Shown piece after piece: positions 1-8,860 of a stretch of DNA of 64,000 nucleotides. Within the stretch, counting starts at the first letter, position 1. Each line of letters opens with the position of its first letter. This DNA comes from Bacteroidales bacterium UBA3743. GTDB lineage: Bacteria > Bacteroidota > Bacteroidia > Bacteroidales > Paludibacteraceae. Made by a program: the position numbers and the translations under genes. The notes beneath the pieces were generated by a model. It was not told the DNA's origin. It was given only the letters and a program-made list of their open reading frames with translations, and made no database searches. Location of the stretch: the NCBI GenBank assembly GCA_002371265.1, contig DFGT01000006.1:111408-175407 (forward strand), read 5' to 3'.

Positions 1-810
1 TGATGCGAACATGTCACCGAAGAATCCGCCACCTCCGCCTTGTACTCGCACTTGCACAACAGCAGTGATGTTTCCTTTCTCCAACTCTTGAGCTCCACTC
101 TTCTGTGGAATCAATACACATTGTTTTAGAATGTATGTGTTGTAGACTTTTCCGTTTACATTTTCTTTGCTCTGACGTTTTGCTTCTGGCACTTCAATCT
201 CTTGTGAGATGAAACCTTTGTATTCAGGCAATTTGTAATCGTCGAAGCCTCGTAGTCCTACTCGGTAGTAGACCTTTGTAGTGGCGATAAACTGTTCTTG
301 CTCATACATCTTTGTTTTCGACAATTCTGTGCGAATGAACAGGTCATCGTCGCTGATTCTCATTCCGTTGCTTGAACTTTGTGCTTGTTGCGCATTCTGG
401 TTGGCATTGGCTTCTCCTTTGATTACTTTGATAACCAGAGCGTTGGAACGAACGATCTTATCACCTACGGTTGCCTTGGCTGATGATATAGTATATGAGC
501 CCTCTTTCTTTGGCATCAACACGTATGTGTACGTCGTAGCACTGTTTCTGGTCACCTGTCCGTTGATGCTTTGGAAACTCTGGCTTGTCGATTGCTGAGG
601 TCCGTACAGAATGGTGAAGTCGGACAATGATTCAAGCGGTAGCTGCACATTGTCTGATTCTGCATTGTTGAGTGTGAACGTCAAATTGAACCTTTGTCCT
701 ACAGCCACAACATTATCCGCTTTCGCTACAAACGAAACCTCTCCTGCTGCTAAGACTGACATTACACTGAAATATGTTAAAGTCAGTAGTATGGCTAATA
801 TCTTTTTCAT
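1..810 (-). CDS. batD: BatD, aerotolerance protein (partial, C-terminus beyond window)
   Basis: The first 270 residues of a BatD (oxygen-tolerance) protein; the reading frame is open to the window edge. The ATG at 810 starts a Sec signal peptide (MKKILAILLTLTYFSVMSVLA), followed by a beta-rich periplasmic domain. BatD is a membrane-anchored periplasmic partner of the VWA proteins BatA and BatB. It is the last visible gene of the moxR-bat operon, 49 bp after batC. The family assignment rests on operon position plus the N-terminal pattern of a secreted protein with a GQRFNLTFTL strand. The missing C-terminus should hold the membrane anchor. Confidence 0.85.
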   Translation of the reverse strand, partial: MKKILAILLTLTYFSVMSVLAAGEVSFVAKADNVVAVGQRFNLTFTLNNAESDNVQLPLESLSDFTILYGPQQSTSQSFQSINGQVTRNSATTYTYVLMPKKEGSYTISSAKATVGDKIVRSNALVIKVIKGEANANQNAQQAQSSSNGMRISDDDLFIRTELSKTKMYEQEQFIATTKVYYRVGLRGFDDYKLPEYKGFISQEIEVPEAKRQSKENVNGKVYNTYILKQCVLIPQKSGAQELEKGNITAVVQVRVQGGGGGFFGDMFAS

Positions 811-859
811 TTTCCTTTTTACTTATTAATGCAAAAATAATCAAATTTCTGGTATATTA

Positions 860-1570
860 CTACCAGTCTTTCTCTATTCTTTTCTTTTTTGCATTCTTTA
901 TTTGTTCCTTCATTCTTTCGTCCTGCTTGTCCTTTTCATCTCTCTCCAATGCTTCTAGCAGTTGACGTGCTGAATTTTGGTCCATATGGTGTTCTCCTTC
1001 ACGGGCATCGTCTTTCTGGTCGTGATTCTCTTGCTCTTTTCCATCCTTAGGCGGCTCTTGCTGTTGGTCTTGCTGCTGTTGCTGCTGTTGGTTTTGCTGA
1101 TTCTGTTGCTGTTGCTGCTGAATCTGCAACATTCTCTTGGCATAAGCAAGGTTGTAGCGAGTCTCCTCGTCGTCCGGATTAAGCTTCAAACTTTTCTTGT
1201 AGGCGTCGACACTCTCCTCATACTTTTTGTTTTTGAGATAGGTGTTGCCGATGTTGTGCATGATGGCAGCGTTCTCTTTGTCGCTGTTTTTCTCACTTAT
1301 CGCCTGTTTGTAGTTCTCTAATGCTGAGTCAAATTCGTCTCTACGGTAATAGGTGTTGCCCATGTTGTAGTTTGCAATCTTTGATCCAGCATTCTTGTCC
1401 AATGCTTTTCTATATTCGTCTTCAGCCCCCTTAAAGTCTTTGGCCTCGTATTTGTCGTTTCCTTTACGGATGAACTCATCTTCTGGGTTTGACGCAAATG
1501 AGGGTAGACAGAAAAGAGTAACTATTGTAGTCGCTAATAATTTATTTGTCATAGTCTTTTTCATTGTCAA
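860..1570 (-). CDS. batC: BatC, TPR protein
   Basis: 236 residues: a signal peptide to about residue 27, then three TPR units (about 29-150; for example NYNMGNTYYRRDEFDSALEN and MHNIGNTYLKNKKYEESVDA). A glutamine tract follows (about 148-170), then a charged, probably disordered and coiled C-terminus. BatC-type TPR proteins act in the periplasm as scaffolds for the BatA/BatB VWA proteins. The gene lies 16 bp after batB. The start could be 1570 or the ATG at 1564, which gives a cleaner MKK signal peptide. The CAG/CAA tract is a potential slippage site. Confidence 0.85.
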   Translation of the reverse strand: MTMKKTMTNKLLATTIVTLFCLPSFASNPEDEFIRKGNDKYEAKDFKGAEDEYRKALDKNAGSKIANYNMGNTYYRRDEFDSALENYKQAISEKNSDKENAAIMHNIGNTYLKNKKYEESVDAYKKSLKLNPDDEETRYNLAYAKRMLQIQQQQQQNQQNQQQQQQQDQQQEPPKDGKEQENHDQKDDAREGEHHMDQNSARQLLEALERDEKDKQDERMKEQIKNAKKKRIEKDW

Positions 1571-1586
1571 TATTAATTAGACTGTC

Positions 1587-2600
1587 CTAAAATAGTTTGA
1601 ATTTAGAAAGAAACTTGTTCTTTCTCTCTCTGATGAATATTTCAATAATAAGAATCACAAACACTATCCATGCGATTGTCTGGAACTGCTCGTCGAAGTC
1701 TGTGTAGACTTTGCTCTCCACATCACCTTTGGCTGATTTGTCAAGTTCCGACTGTATGTACTTCAACGCGTTGTTTGTGTTGTCCGCTCTGACGTATAGA
1801 CCGCCACCTGCGGCTGCAATTTCCGCAGCCATCTGTTCGTTGAGCTTTGTGATGACTGTTTGTCCGTCTATATCTTTTCTGAAACTTCCGTGGCCGTCTG
1901 GGATAGGAGCACCTTCTGGTTTACCAACTCCTATCACATGCACTTGGATGCCATTCTCGTTTGCGATTCTTGCCTGTTCCACAGCGTCGTCCTCGTGGTT
2001 TTCTCCGTCAGTGATGACGATGATCGCTTTTCCTACGTTAGTCTTGCTGCTGAACCCGTTGACTGCCATCTTGATTGCGGCTCCAATAGCGGTACCCTGG
2101 GTAGGGATAACTCCGGTGCTTATATTGGAAGCATACATTTTGGCAGCGCTGTAGTCGCTTGTCATTGGCAGCTGTGTGAAAGCCTGGCCTGCAAACACAA
2201 TAAGTCCGAGTTTGTCGTTCTCCATTCCGTCTACAAACTTATAAATCATCTGTTTTGATTTCTGCAGACGGCTCGGCTTGATGTCTTCACAAAGCATTGA
2301 GTTGGATACGTCCATCGCAATCATCACCTCAACACCTTTTCTCTTCACCATCTCAAGCTTGGATCCGAATTGTGGACGTGCGGCTACGAATATGGCTCCT
2401 GCAAGAGCAATCATGAACAGTGCACACTTGAAGTAGTATCTCCAAGTTGTGTAGCCTGGCATAAATTGCTTTAGAATCTGATAGTTTCCGTATTTCTTCA
2501 GATTTCTGCTTCTGCGATACATCGCGTAACCGAAGATTGCGGCCATCGGTATCAATGCGAAAAGCAGATAAAGATATTCTGAATTTGCAAATCTAAACAT
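1587..2600 (-). CDS. batB: BatB, membrane VWA-domain protein
   Basis: 337 residues. Two N-terminal membrane segments (about 8-27 and 57-77) are followed by a von Willebrand A domain (about 88-290) with an intact MIDAS (DVSNS, and TDGEN later). A last membrane helix (about 308-325) and a short basic tail end the protein. This is the standard BatB layout. It is paralogous to the next upstream gene (BatA) and separated from it by 10 bp. The Bat complex is linked to aerotolerance in Bacteroides; the molecular role is unsettled. Confidence 0.9.
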   Translation of the reverse strand: MFRFANSEYLYLLFALIPMAAIFGYAMYRRSRNLKKYGNYQILKQFMPGYTTWRYYFKCALFMIALAGAIFVAARPQFGSKLEMVKRKGVEVMIAMDVSNSMLCEDIKPSRLQKSKQMIYKFVDGMENDKLGLIVFAGQAFTQLPMTSDYSAAKMYASNISTGVIPTQGTAIGAAIKMAVNGFSSKTNVGKAIIVITDGENHEDDAVEQARIANENGIQVHVIGVGKPEGAPIPDGHGSFRKDIDGQTVITKLNEQMAAEIAAAGGGLYVRADNTNNALKYIQSELDKSAKGDVESKVYTDFDEQFQTIAWIVFVILIIEIFIRERKNKFLSKFKLF

Positions 2601-2610
2601 ACTCTTACTC

Positions 2611-3600
2611 TTATGGGTTGTGGCGCACTATTAAATAGCGCACTAAAAATTCAAGAAGCATTACGCCAAGCAGCGCAAGTGCGAATGGCAGATACTCCTC
2701 GTTCTTTTTGCTGTATTCTTGCACACTGATCTTCGTCTTTTCAAGTTGGTCAATCTCCTCGTAGATCGCTTTCAAAGATTTGTTGTCTGTCGCACGGAAA
2801 TATTTTCCGTCCGTGTTGCCTGAAATAGATTTAAGTGTGCTTTCATCAATGTCGACGGGCACCATCTGGCGCTGGATTCCGAATGCTGTCTGGAAAGGGT
2901 AGGGCGCCATTCCTTTTGTTCCTACTCCAATAGTGTAAACTCGGATTCCGAATGTCTTGGCTAGATCACTCGCCATCATCGGGTCAATCTCTCCGGTGTT
3001 GTTAGATCCATCGGTGAGCAGGATGATGACTTTTGATTTCGCCTGACTGTCTTTCAATCTGTTTACAGCTGATGCCAAACCGAGTCCGATAGCTGTACCG
3101 TTTGCTTGGATCATCTGTTCGTTGATCACTCCAAAAAGTTGTGATAGAGCAGCTTTGTCTGTTGTAAGCGGACATTGTGTGAAACTCTCTCCTGAAAAAA
3201 CTACTAGACCGATGTTGTCGTTTGGACGGCTGTTGACAAATTCCGAACTGATGGTCTTGGCTGCCTCAAGTCGGTTTGGCTTCAGGTCTTCTGCCAACAT
3301 GGATCCAGAAATGTCTATTGCCATCATGATGTCTATACCTTCAACATTCTGGTCTGACCATGTCTCAGAATTCTGAGGCCGTGCCAAAATGACGCATAGT
3401 AATGCTAAAGCAATCATTCTCAACGCGAATGGCAGGTGGAGAATGTAGTATCTCAAACTTTTTGGCGCTGCTTTGAATGGGTTGATAGTCGAGACTTGCA
3501 GATTAGCTGTCAGTTTGTTTCGACGCCATACGTACCATGCCGTAATCGGGATGATAAGCAGTGCCAGATATAAATATTGTGGTGATTCAAATGTAAACAT
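2611..3600 (-). CDS. batA: BatA, membrane VWA-domain protein
   Basis: 329 residues with the same plan as BatB: N-terminal membrane helices (about 9-24 and 55-75), a VWA domain with the MIDAS DISGS and TDGSN, and a C-terminal membrane helix near 303-322. It is transcribed just before batB and starts 11 bp after the preceding gene stops. The two VWA proteins are expected to bind the TPR and BatD partners on the periplasmic face. Gene order moxR, DUF58, membrane protein, batA, batB, batC, batD is the Bacteroidota arrangement. Confidence 0.9.
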   Translation of the reverse strand: MFTFESPQYLYLALLIIPITAWYVWRRNKLTANLQVSTINPFKAAPKSLRYYILHLPFALRMIALALLCVILARPQNSETWSDQNVEGIDIMMAIDISGSMLAEDLKPNRLEAAKTISSEFVNSRPNDNIGLVVFSGESFTQCPLTTDKAALSQLFGVINEQMIQANGTAIGLGLASAVNRLKDSQAKSKVIILLTDGSNNTGEIDPMMASDLAKTFGIRVYTIGVGTKGMAPYPFQTAFGIQRQMVPVDIDESTLKSISGNTDGKYFRATDNKSLKAIYEEIDQLEKTKISVQEYSKKNEEYLPFALALLGVMLLEFLVRYLIVRHNP

Positions 3601-3611
3601 AAGTCGTTATG

Positions 3612-4640
3612 CTAAATGTTATTTGAATTGCTGATTATAGCCGATGAAGCCTCTTCTTTTTTTGCTTTTTTGTCTTGTGCTGGCTCTGTAGATACAGGCT
3701 TTGTTCTGCTTATGATAAGGTAAGCGTTGGCAAGACTCATTTCGCAATCCTCTTCTGTCGGAATTGCTTTTGCAAATTTGGCCATGTCGGCTTTGTTTAG
3801 GATGCTTTTCAATTCAGGGATAATAGGCATCGCTTCTGTTTTGTATTTTAGCTCGTCAAGAATCTCATCCGACGTCATCTCCATTGCGCTGATGTTGAAT
3901 CTGCCACAGAAATACTCTCTAAGAGTTTCAGTTACGTCAGTATAATATTCCTTGATTCTGCTTGAATCCTTCCAAATGCGTTTTGCTTTTATCTCATCAA
4001 GCTTGTTTATTGCCACAACATCGATTGGTAAAATTATCTCAGGCTCATCAAAAACTGATAATCCTTCTTTTTTCTTTGCTAACTTCTTCTGGATAAATGG
4101 CCATCCATATTTCCAACCTAAGAATCCAAGCACTGCTATAAGCAGAATAATAAGAAGGATAGTAAAGAATTTACCCCAATCGAAACCAAGTGTCATGATT
4201 TCTTTGATATCCTTGACGCTTGTTGAGTCTGGTTGTCCAGCTTCATCAAGTTTGATTTCAATGTCGTTGTTCACTTCTAATGCCAATGGCTCGGAAGTGA
4301 GAGTCTCTCCTGTTTTAATATTGACATATTTAAATGGAGGTACGACACAACTTCCTGAATCAAACGATGTTATGATCACATCCTGTTTGATTTCAAGCGA
4401 GCCATCATTGTTTTTTAGGGTGTCTGCCTGTTTCAACTTTACCACGTCAACTTTACCAGTGGAGTCTTTCCCCACCTGTAATTCAAAGTCCTGATCCTTT
4501 GGTTGGGTCAGAGTCAAGTGGACAGCTGTCTGACGGCCCATCCCGATATGGGCTGAATCCATCTTTGCGGTAAGACTTGCTGCGTTTGTCGCAAGACTGC
4601 CGCATAAGAATAAAACTGTGGCTATACTATGAAATTTCAT
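3612..4640 (-). CDS. Bat-operon membrane protein with signal peptide (DUF4381-like)
   Basis: 342 residues. It has a signal peptide (about 1-20), a periplasmic beta-rich domain (about 21-150), one membrane helix (about 158-178) and a cytoplasmic helical domain with the pattern LREYFCGRFNISAMEMTSDE. This gene regularly lies between the DUF58 gene and batA in Bacteroidota and is often annotated as BatD-like or DUF4381-like. The C-terminal tail is rich in lysine and serine. Spacing to the neighbours is 13 and 11 bp, so it is co-transcribed. Its function is not established; by position it is a structural partner of the Bat VWA complex. Confidence 0.75.
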   Translation of the reverse strand: MKFHSIATVLFLCGSLATNAASLTAKMDSAHIGMGRQTAVHLTLTQPKDQDFELQVGKDSTGKVDVVKLKQADTLKNNDGSLEIKQDVIITSFDSGSCVVPPFKYVNIKTGETLTSEPLALEVNNDIEIKLDEAGQPDSTSVKDIKEIMTLGFDWGKFFTILLIILLIAVLGFLGWKYGWPFIQKKLAKKKEGLSVFDEPEIILPIDVVAINKLDEIKAKRIWKDSSRIKEYYTDVTETLREYFCGRFNISAMEMTSDEILDELKYKTEAMPIIPELKSILNKADMAKFAKAIPTEEDCEMSLANAYLIISRTKPVSTEPAQDKKAKKEEASSAIISNSNNI

Positions 4641-4653
4641 GAATTACAATGTT

Positions 4654-5541
4654 TTATGCTCTTTTCTTGAAGAGTTTCATCAACGACTTCACATAGTCGT
4701 CTGTAGTGGCGATAGAAATATAATCCACACCACTTTTTGCGAAACTCTGCGCGAGCAATTCGTCTCTCTCCTTTACATACTGTTCGTACACTCTTCTCGT
4801 AGAGGCACTGGATGTGTCGACCCACATGTCTTCGTTGGTCTCCGCATCCTTCATCTTGATTAATCCAGCGTCTGGCAACTCTTTTTCTCTTGGATCAAAG
4901 ATTTGCAATGCCGCCAAATCGTGTTTTTTACTTGCGATCAGAAGTGAATCAGAATAGTTGCTGTCATCTATAAAGTCTGATATCAGGAATGCCGAACAAC
5001 GCTTCTTTACCATGTTGGTGAAGTATTTGAGGGCAAAATCGATGTTCGTTTTCCTACTAGTAGGTTGGAAACTTAGTAGTTCTCTGATGATATAGAGAAT
5101 ATGTTTCTTTCCCTTCTGAGGTGGAATATACTTTTCGATTTTGTCAGAGAAGAAGATGACTCCGATTTTATCGTTGTTGGTTGCGGCAGAAAATGCGATT
5201 GTGGCCGCCACCTCTGTCAGATACTCTCTCTTTGTCTGTTCGGCTGTTCCGAAGTCGTCACTGCCAGAAACGTCGACAAGGAGCATCAGTGTCATTTCTC
5301 GTTCCTCTTCAAACACTTTGATAAATGGCTTTGAATAGCGTGCGGTGACATTCCAGTCGATGCTTCTCACATCGTCGCCTGGCATGTATTCGCGTACTTC
5401 CGCAAATTGCATACCACGACCTTTGAACGCGGTGTGGTACTCTCCCGCAAATATGTTGTTGGAGAGTCCTCGCGTCTTTATCTCTATTTTGCGGACTTTC
5501 TTTAAAAGTTCGCTTGTGTCTACCTTTTTGTTGTCTTCCAT
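4654..5541 (-). CDS. DUF58 family protein of the Bat operon
   Basis: 295 residues from the ATG at 5541 (a TTG lies two codons upstream at 5547). It has the DUF58 core near residues 35-90 (GEYHTAF, GMQFAEVREY, DVRSIDWNVTARYSKPF) and a VWA-like fold with DVSGSDDFG as the metal site. DUF58 proteins are almost always encoded next to a MoxR ATPase and are thought to be its soluble partner or substrate adaptor. It lies 28 bp after moxR and 13 bp before the next gene. Intact and of usual length. Confidence 0.88.
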   Translation of the reverse strand: MEDNKKVDTSELLKKVRKIEIKTRGLSNNIFAGEYHTAFKGRGMQFAEVREYMPGDDVRSIDWNVTARYSKPFIKVFEEEREMTLMLLVDVSGSDDFGTAEQTKREYLTEVAATIAFSAATNNDKIGVIFFSDKIEKYIPPQKGKKHILYIIRELLSFQPTSRKTNIDFALKYFTNMVKKRCSAFLISDFIDDSNYSDSLLIASKKHDLAALQIFDPREKELPDAGLIKMKDAETNEDMWVDTSSASTRRVYEQYVKERDELLAQSFAKSGVDYISIATTDDYVKSLMKLFKKRA

Positions 5542-5569
5542 CACCAAATATCTTTTTTAAGACGGTAAA

Positions 5570-6580
5570 TTAAGGCACCTCTACAGCGTTGATGATCTCG
5601 TTGATGATGTCATCTGTGTTCATGTTGTTTGCCTCTGCCTCGTAGGTCAAACCGATACGGTGGCGAAGAATGTCGTGGGCTACTGCTCTCACGTCTTCTG
5701 GCAAAACATATCCTCTGCGCTTTACGAATGCGTATGCTCGTGATGCTTTTGCAAGTGAGATAGATGCACGTGGAGATCCTCCGAATGCGATCATATCTTT
5801 CAAATTGTTAAGTCCGTATTCTTCTGGGAAACGAGTTGCGAACACGATCTCTGTGATATATTTCTGGATCTTCTCGTCCATGTATACGTCGTGTACAACC
5901 TTTCGTGCTTCAATGATATCCTCTGGTTTAAGAAGTGCATTGACTGTCTTTGGCTCACGCTTTAGCTGTGCCTGGATGATTCGCATCTCCTCTTCTCTCT
6001 TTGGATATGTGATGATTACCTTGAACATGAAACGGTCCATCTGGGCCTCTGGTAATGGATATGTACCTTCTTGTTCTACAGGGTTTTGTGTCGCCATAAC
6101 CAAGAATGGAGAAGGCAACTTGAATGTTGTCTCACCGATTGTCACCTGACGCTCTTGCATACCCTCAAGCAATGCACTCTGTACTTTTGCTGGAGCACGG
6201 TTGATCTCATCTGCCAATACGAAGTTTGCGAAGATTGGTCCTTTCTTGATTGTGAATTCCTCGCTCTTTTGACTATAGATCTGTGTACCCAACACGTCGG
6301 CTGGCAACAAATCTGGTGTGAACTGGATTCTGCTGTATTTAGCTGAAATTAGTTGGGCTAGAGTAGTGATTGACGCTGTCTTTGCCAATCCTGGAACACC
6401 TTCAAGCAACACGTGTCCGTCTGCCAAAAGGGCTATGATCAAAATTTCCTTTAGATGCTTCTGTCCTTCAATGATTGTGTCCATTCCAGAAAGAAGGTTG
6501 TCTACGAAAGCACTCTGTCTTTCAATTCTTTCATTCAAACGGCTGAAATCTGGATTACCGCTTCCTATTACTTCACTCAT
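5570..6580 (-). CDS. moxR: MoxR-type AAA ATPase
   Basis: 336 residues. Walker A is GVPGLAKT (61-68), Walker B lies near LADEINRAP, and sensor and arginine-finger segments are intact (QNPVEQEGTYPLPEAQMDRF). This MRP-subfamily ATPase is the first gene of the bat operon and is expected to act as a chaperone that matures or remodels the VWA proteins encoded behind it. A TAATTTTG-like -7 element (minus strand, 6644-6651) lies about 65 bp upstream of the ATG and is the likely operon promoter. Confidence 0.92.
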   Translation of the reverse strand: MSEVIGSGNPDFSRLNERIERQSAFVDNLLSGMDTIIEGQKHLKEILIIALLADGHVLLEGVPGLAKTASITTLAQLISAKYSRIQFTPDLLPADVLGTQIYSQKSEEFTIKKGPIFANFVLADEINRAPAKVQSALLEGMQERQVTIGETTFKLPSPFLVMATQNPVEQEGTYPLPEAQMDRFMFKVIITYPKREEEMRIIQAQLKREPKTVNALLKPEDIIEARKVVHDVYMDEKIQKYITEIVFATRFPEEYGLNNLKDMIAFGGSPRASISLAKASRAYAFVKRRGYVLPEDVRAVAHDILRHRIGLTYEAEANNMNTDDIINEIINAVEVP

Positions 6581-6713
6581 TGTATCTTTGTTTTTGTTCT
6601 AGTTAATTTCATTGCTCGTATATACCATATAACGAAAGAATGTCAAAATTATTGTGTTCCTTTTGCTAAAAATGATAAATACCTGCGTTTATTATCTCTT
6701 TTTATTTCAAAAA

Positions 6714-6737
6714 GGAGACGCTTGTTGCAGCGTCTCC
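6714..6737 (-). terminator. Rho-independent terminator of the HU-LysM gene
   Basis: Perfect 8-bp stem (GGAGACGC / GCGTCTCC) with an 8-nt loop. On the minus strand it is followed by CTTTTTG, giving the T-run. It lies 7 bp after the stop of the gene at 6744 and separates it from the moxR operon. Confidence 0.85.
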
Positions 6738-6743
6738 AATTTG

Positions 6744-8357
6744 TTATTTTACGAATTCGTGCTGTATCTCTTTGGCTGTTAGGATACTATGCTCTGAATC
6801 TGGATTCACAAGCTTCGTGTTGTCAAGCATCGGCACTTTAATTTTTGTGCCTGCTTTGATATGGTTCGGATTCTTGATCACATCCTTGTTGTATAGATAG
6901 ATGTAAATCCAGAAATCTTTAGCACCATAGTGGCGAAGGGAAACAAGAGTCAGTCGGCTTGCGTTGCCAAGCTTTTCCTCTATCGGGTTGCCTTGGTCTG
7001 TGATGTCCATTTCCGGATGTTTCTTCTTCATGTAGTTGATGAAATCATCCTTGAAGTTCGTGTACTTTTTGACATCCTGTTTGACGACTGGCTTTTCCTC
7101 TGTTTTCTCTGCGGTGTCTTGTGTCGTTGCTTCTGCTACAGAATCAACTGCCTCTGCATTTTCTTCTGTCTTTTCCGCAATGATTTGTTCCTCAAGATCT
7201 TTTGCCTCTTCAATTTCTACAGAATCGACCACGACTTCTGTTTTTGCAGGTTCTTCTCCTGTCAGTTTAGAGCGCAATTTGCTGACGATATTTGGATCTG
7301 ACATCCATGCCACTAAGCCGACAACGAACAAAATGCAAAGGAATAGGATGATTGCGATTCCTAGTTTCTTGCCATGTGAGTTTTTGTCGTTGTTCTCATC
7401 ATCTTCTTCGTCTTTTGGCAGATCGTGACGCTTGAATGTAGACGCGTATGCTGCAACTTCAGCTGGATTTGTGTCTATATTTTCATCTTCATCCGCTGTT
7501 GCGTCTTCTTCTATTGTCTCCTCGGGCTCTTCATTTTCAATTTCTTCTGGGGAAGACGTTGCTGCAGTTTCTACTGTTGGAGTAGACTCCTCTGTCTGGA
7601 TTCCTTCGTTTGTAGAAGACGTTGATGCGTTCTCTACAGTCGGCACGGCTTCCTCAATATGAATCTCTTCGTTCACTGGAGACGTTGCAGTGTCTACTGT
7701 TGTTGCAACAGGTCCTGTTTCAACTTTCTGCTCTTCAGAAATTCCTGTTTCAACCTGCTCGGCCTTTGTGACTGTGCTTTCAGCAATGTCGGCTGCGACT
7801 GGAATCTCTGTGACTGTTGCCACTTCAGGTTTTGAAATTGTCTCTGTCTCGATTCTCTCATTAGCCTCTTGGCTGACAGCATTCGTATTTGGAATATTTA
7901 TAGCTGCTGCGACGGTAGGTCCTTCTGCAATTGTTTCTACTGTTGGGGTAGTTTCTGCAGTCTCTGCCTTTACGTTGTTGGTTTCAGCATCGTCATCATC
8001 ATCTGGCTCTGGAGCGTCCACCTCTCCCTCTGGAGCAAGTACGTAGGTTGGCTCAAAGTGTGCGTAAGGCTTGTTTAGAGTCTCCGCCAAAGAAGAGTCT
8101 GGTGTGAAAGAAATTTTATTGTGTGCAGGAATTATAGTGTTAGCTCCTGTGTTAACGTCTTTACTCTTTCTCGCATCAACTTTTACAACTTTGAATGTGC
8201 CTAGTCCTTTGATCTTGACATTTCCTTCTTTTTGAAGTCCCTCACTTATTTGAGCAAAGAAGATACGTAAGAAGTCTTCCCAACCTTTTTTGTTGATTAG
8301 GCTTACGTTTGTGCTCAATAGCTGGGATAGTTCGGAAATAGTGATTTTTTTATTCAT
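6744..8357 (-). CDS. HU-domain protein fused to a membrane helix and LysM-like domain
   Basis: 537 residues. The N-terminus (about 1-95) is an HU/IHF-type DNA-binding domain (SELSQLLSTN, GLGTFKVVKVDARKSKDVNTG). A long acidic Glu/Thr/Ala/Val-rich linker (about 110-320) leads to one membrane helix (about 332-350, GIAIILFLCILFVVGLVAW). A second low-complexity stretch follows, then a C-terminal LysM-like domain (about 440-520, with LTLVSLRHYGAKDFWIYIY and KAGTKIKVP). The topology suggests DNA binding inside the cell and a periplasmic C-terminus that could touch peptidoglycan. The start overlaps the HU gene stop by 8 bp. The fold calls are from sequence pattern; the tethering role is inference. 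Confidence 0.8.
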   Translation of the reverse strand: MNKKITISELSQLLSTNVSLINKKGWEDFLRIFFAQISEGLQKEGNVKIKGLGTFKVVKVDARKSKDVNTGANTIIPAHNKISFTPDSSLAETLNKPYAHFEPTYVLAPEGEVDAPEPDDDDDAETNNVKAETAETTPTVETIAEGPTVAAAINIPNTNAVSQEANERIETETISKPEVATVTEIPVAADIAESTVTKAEQVETGISEEQKVETGPVATTVDTATSPVNEEIHIEEAVPTVENASTSSTNEGIQTEESTPTVETAATSSPEEIENEEPEETIEEDATADEDENIDTNPAEVAAYASTFKRHDLPKDEEDDENNDKNSHGKKLGIAIILFLCILFVVGLVAWMSDPNIVSKLRSKLTGEEPAKTEVVVDSVEIEEAKDLEEQIIAEKTEENAEAVDSVAEATTQDTAEKTEEKPVVKQDVKKYTNFKDDFINYMKKKHPEMDITDQGNPIEEKLGNASRLTLVSLRHYGAKDFWIYIYLYNKDVIKNPNHIKAGTKIKVPMLDNTKLVNPDSEHSILTAKEIQHEFVK

Positions 8358-8637
8358 TGTAATCCTTTTGTATTGAATCCTTCAAAATATCACTTGGCTT
8401 GAAACCGCAAACCAATTTCGGCGCAGTCATGATGCGCTGTTTGGTAGTTGGGTTGTAGGAAATTCTTCCATCTTTCTTGCGTAGGTCGAATGAGCCGAAA
8501 CCTGAAATCATGATTGTGTCGTTGCCTTCCAACACTTTTGCCATAGTGGCAACAGTATCGTCAATCATGCTTTCAATCTGTTGTGCCTTCATTCCGGTTT
8601 TCTCGGATAGAGAGGCTACCAAATCTTTGTGTTTCAT
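8350..8637 (-). CDS. HU family DNA-binding protein
   Basis: 95 residues, the normal size of an HU subunit. It contains MKHKDLVASLSEKTGM, a central GFGSFDLRKKDGR beta-hairpin segment and the NPTTKQRIMTAPKL arm. It is transcribed ahead of the HU-LysM fusion and overlaps its start, so the two are translationally coupled and may form a heterodimer through their HU folds. A Bacteroidota -7 element (TATATTTG on the minus strand, 8672-8679) lies 35 bp upstream of the ATG. Confidence 0.92.
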   Translation of the reverse strand: MKHKDLVASLSEKTGMKAQQIESMIDDTVATMAKVLEGNDTIMISGFGSFDLRKKDGRISYNPTTKQRIMTAPKLVCGFKPSDILKDSIQKDYNE

Positions 8638-8779
8638 AGTTGTCTTTCATAAGTGGCATTATTACCACTTGCAAATATATCAAAATAATTTGTAATGAAA
8701 AACTACAAATATTAAAATATTGATTTTGATTGAAGATTGATTTCTGCGATGGAATGGATGTTTGTTGGCTTGGAGTGAA

Positions 8780-8823
8780 AAAATAGCAAAGACGACGGAA
8801 AACACCATCGTCTTTGCTATTTT
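8780..8823 (-). terminator. Strong terminator after ftsK
   Basis: A 16-bp perfect stem (AAAATAGCAAAGACGA and its complement) around a 12-nt loop, with runs of A or T on both sides. It lies 37 bp downstream of the ftsK stop on the minus strand and upstream of the HU promoter. Confidence 0.88.
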
Positions 8824-8860
8824 TATGATAAATTAATAACCTCTATACTTTCGCCATCCG

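Noticed and set aside
977..1321. 114-residue Leu/Val-rich plus-strand frame opposite batC
   Set aside because: It is the complement of the glutamine-coding tract of batC and has no independent coding signs.
7036..8046. Several Ser/Val-rich plus-strand frames opposite the HU-LysM gene
   Set aside because: They mirror the Glu/Thr-rich linker on the other strand; low complexity only.
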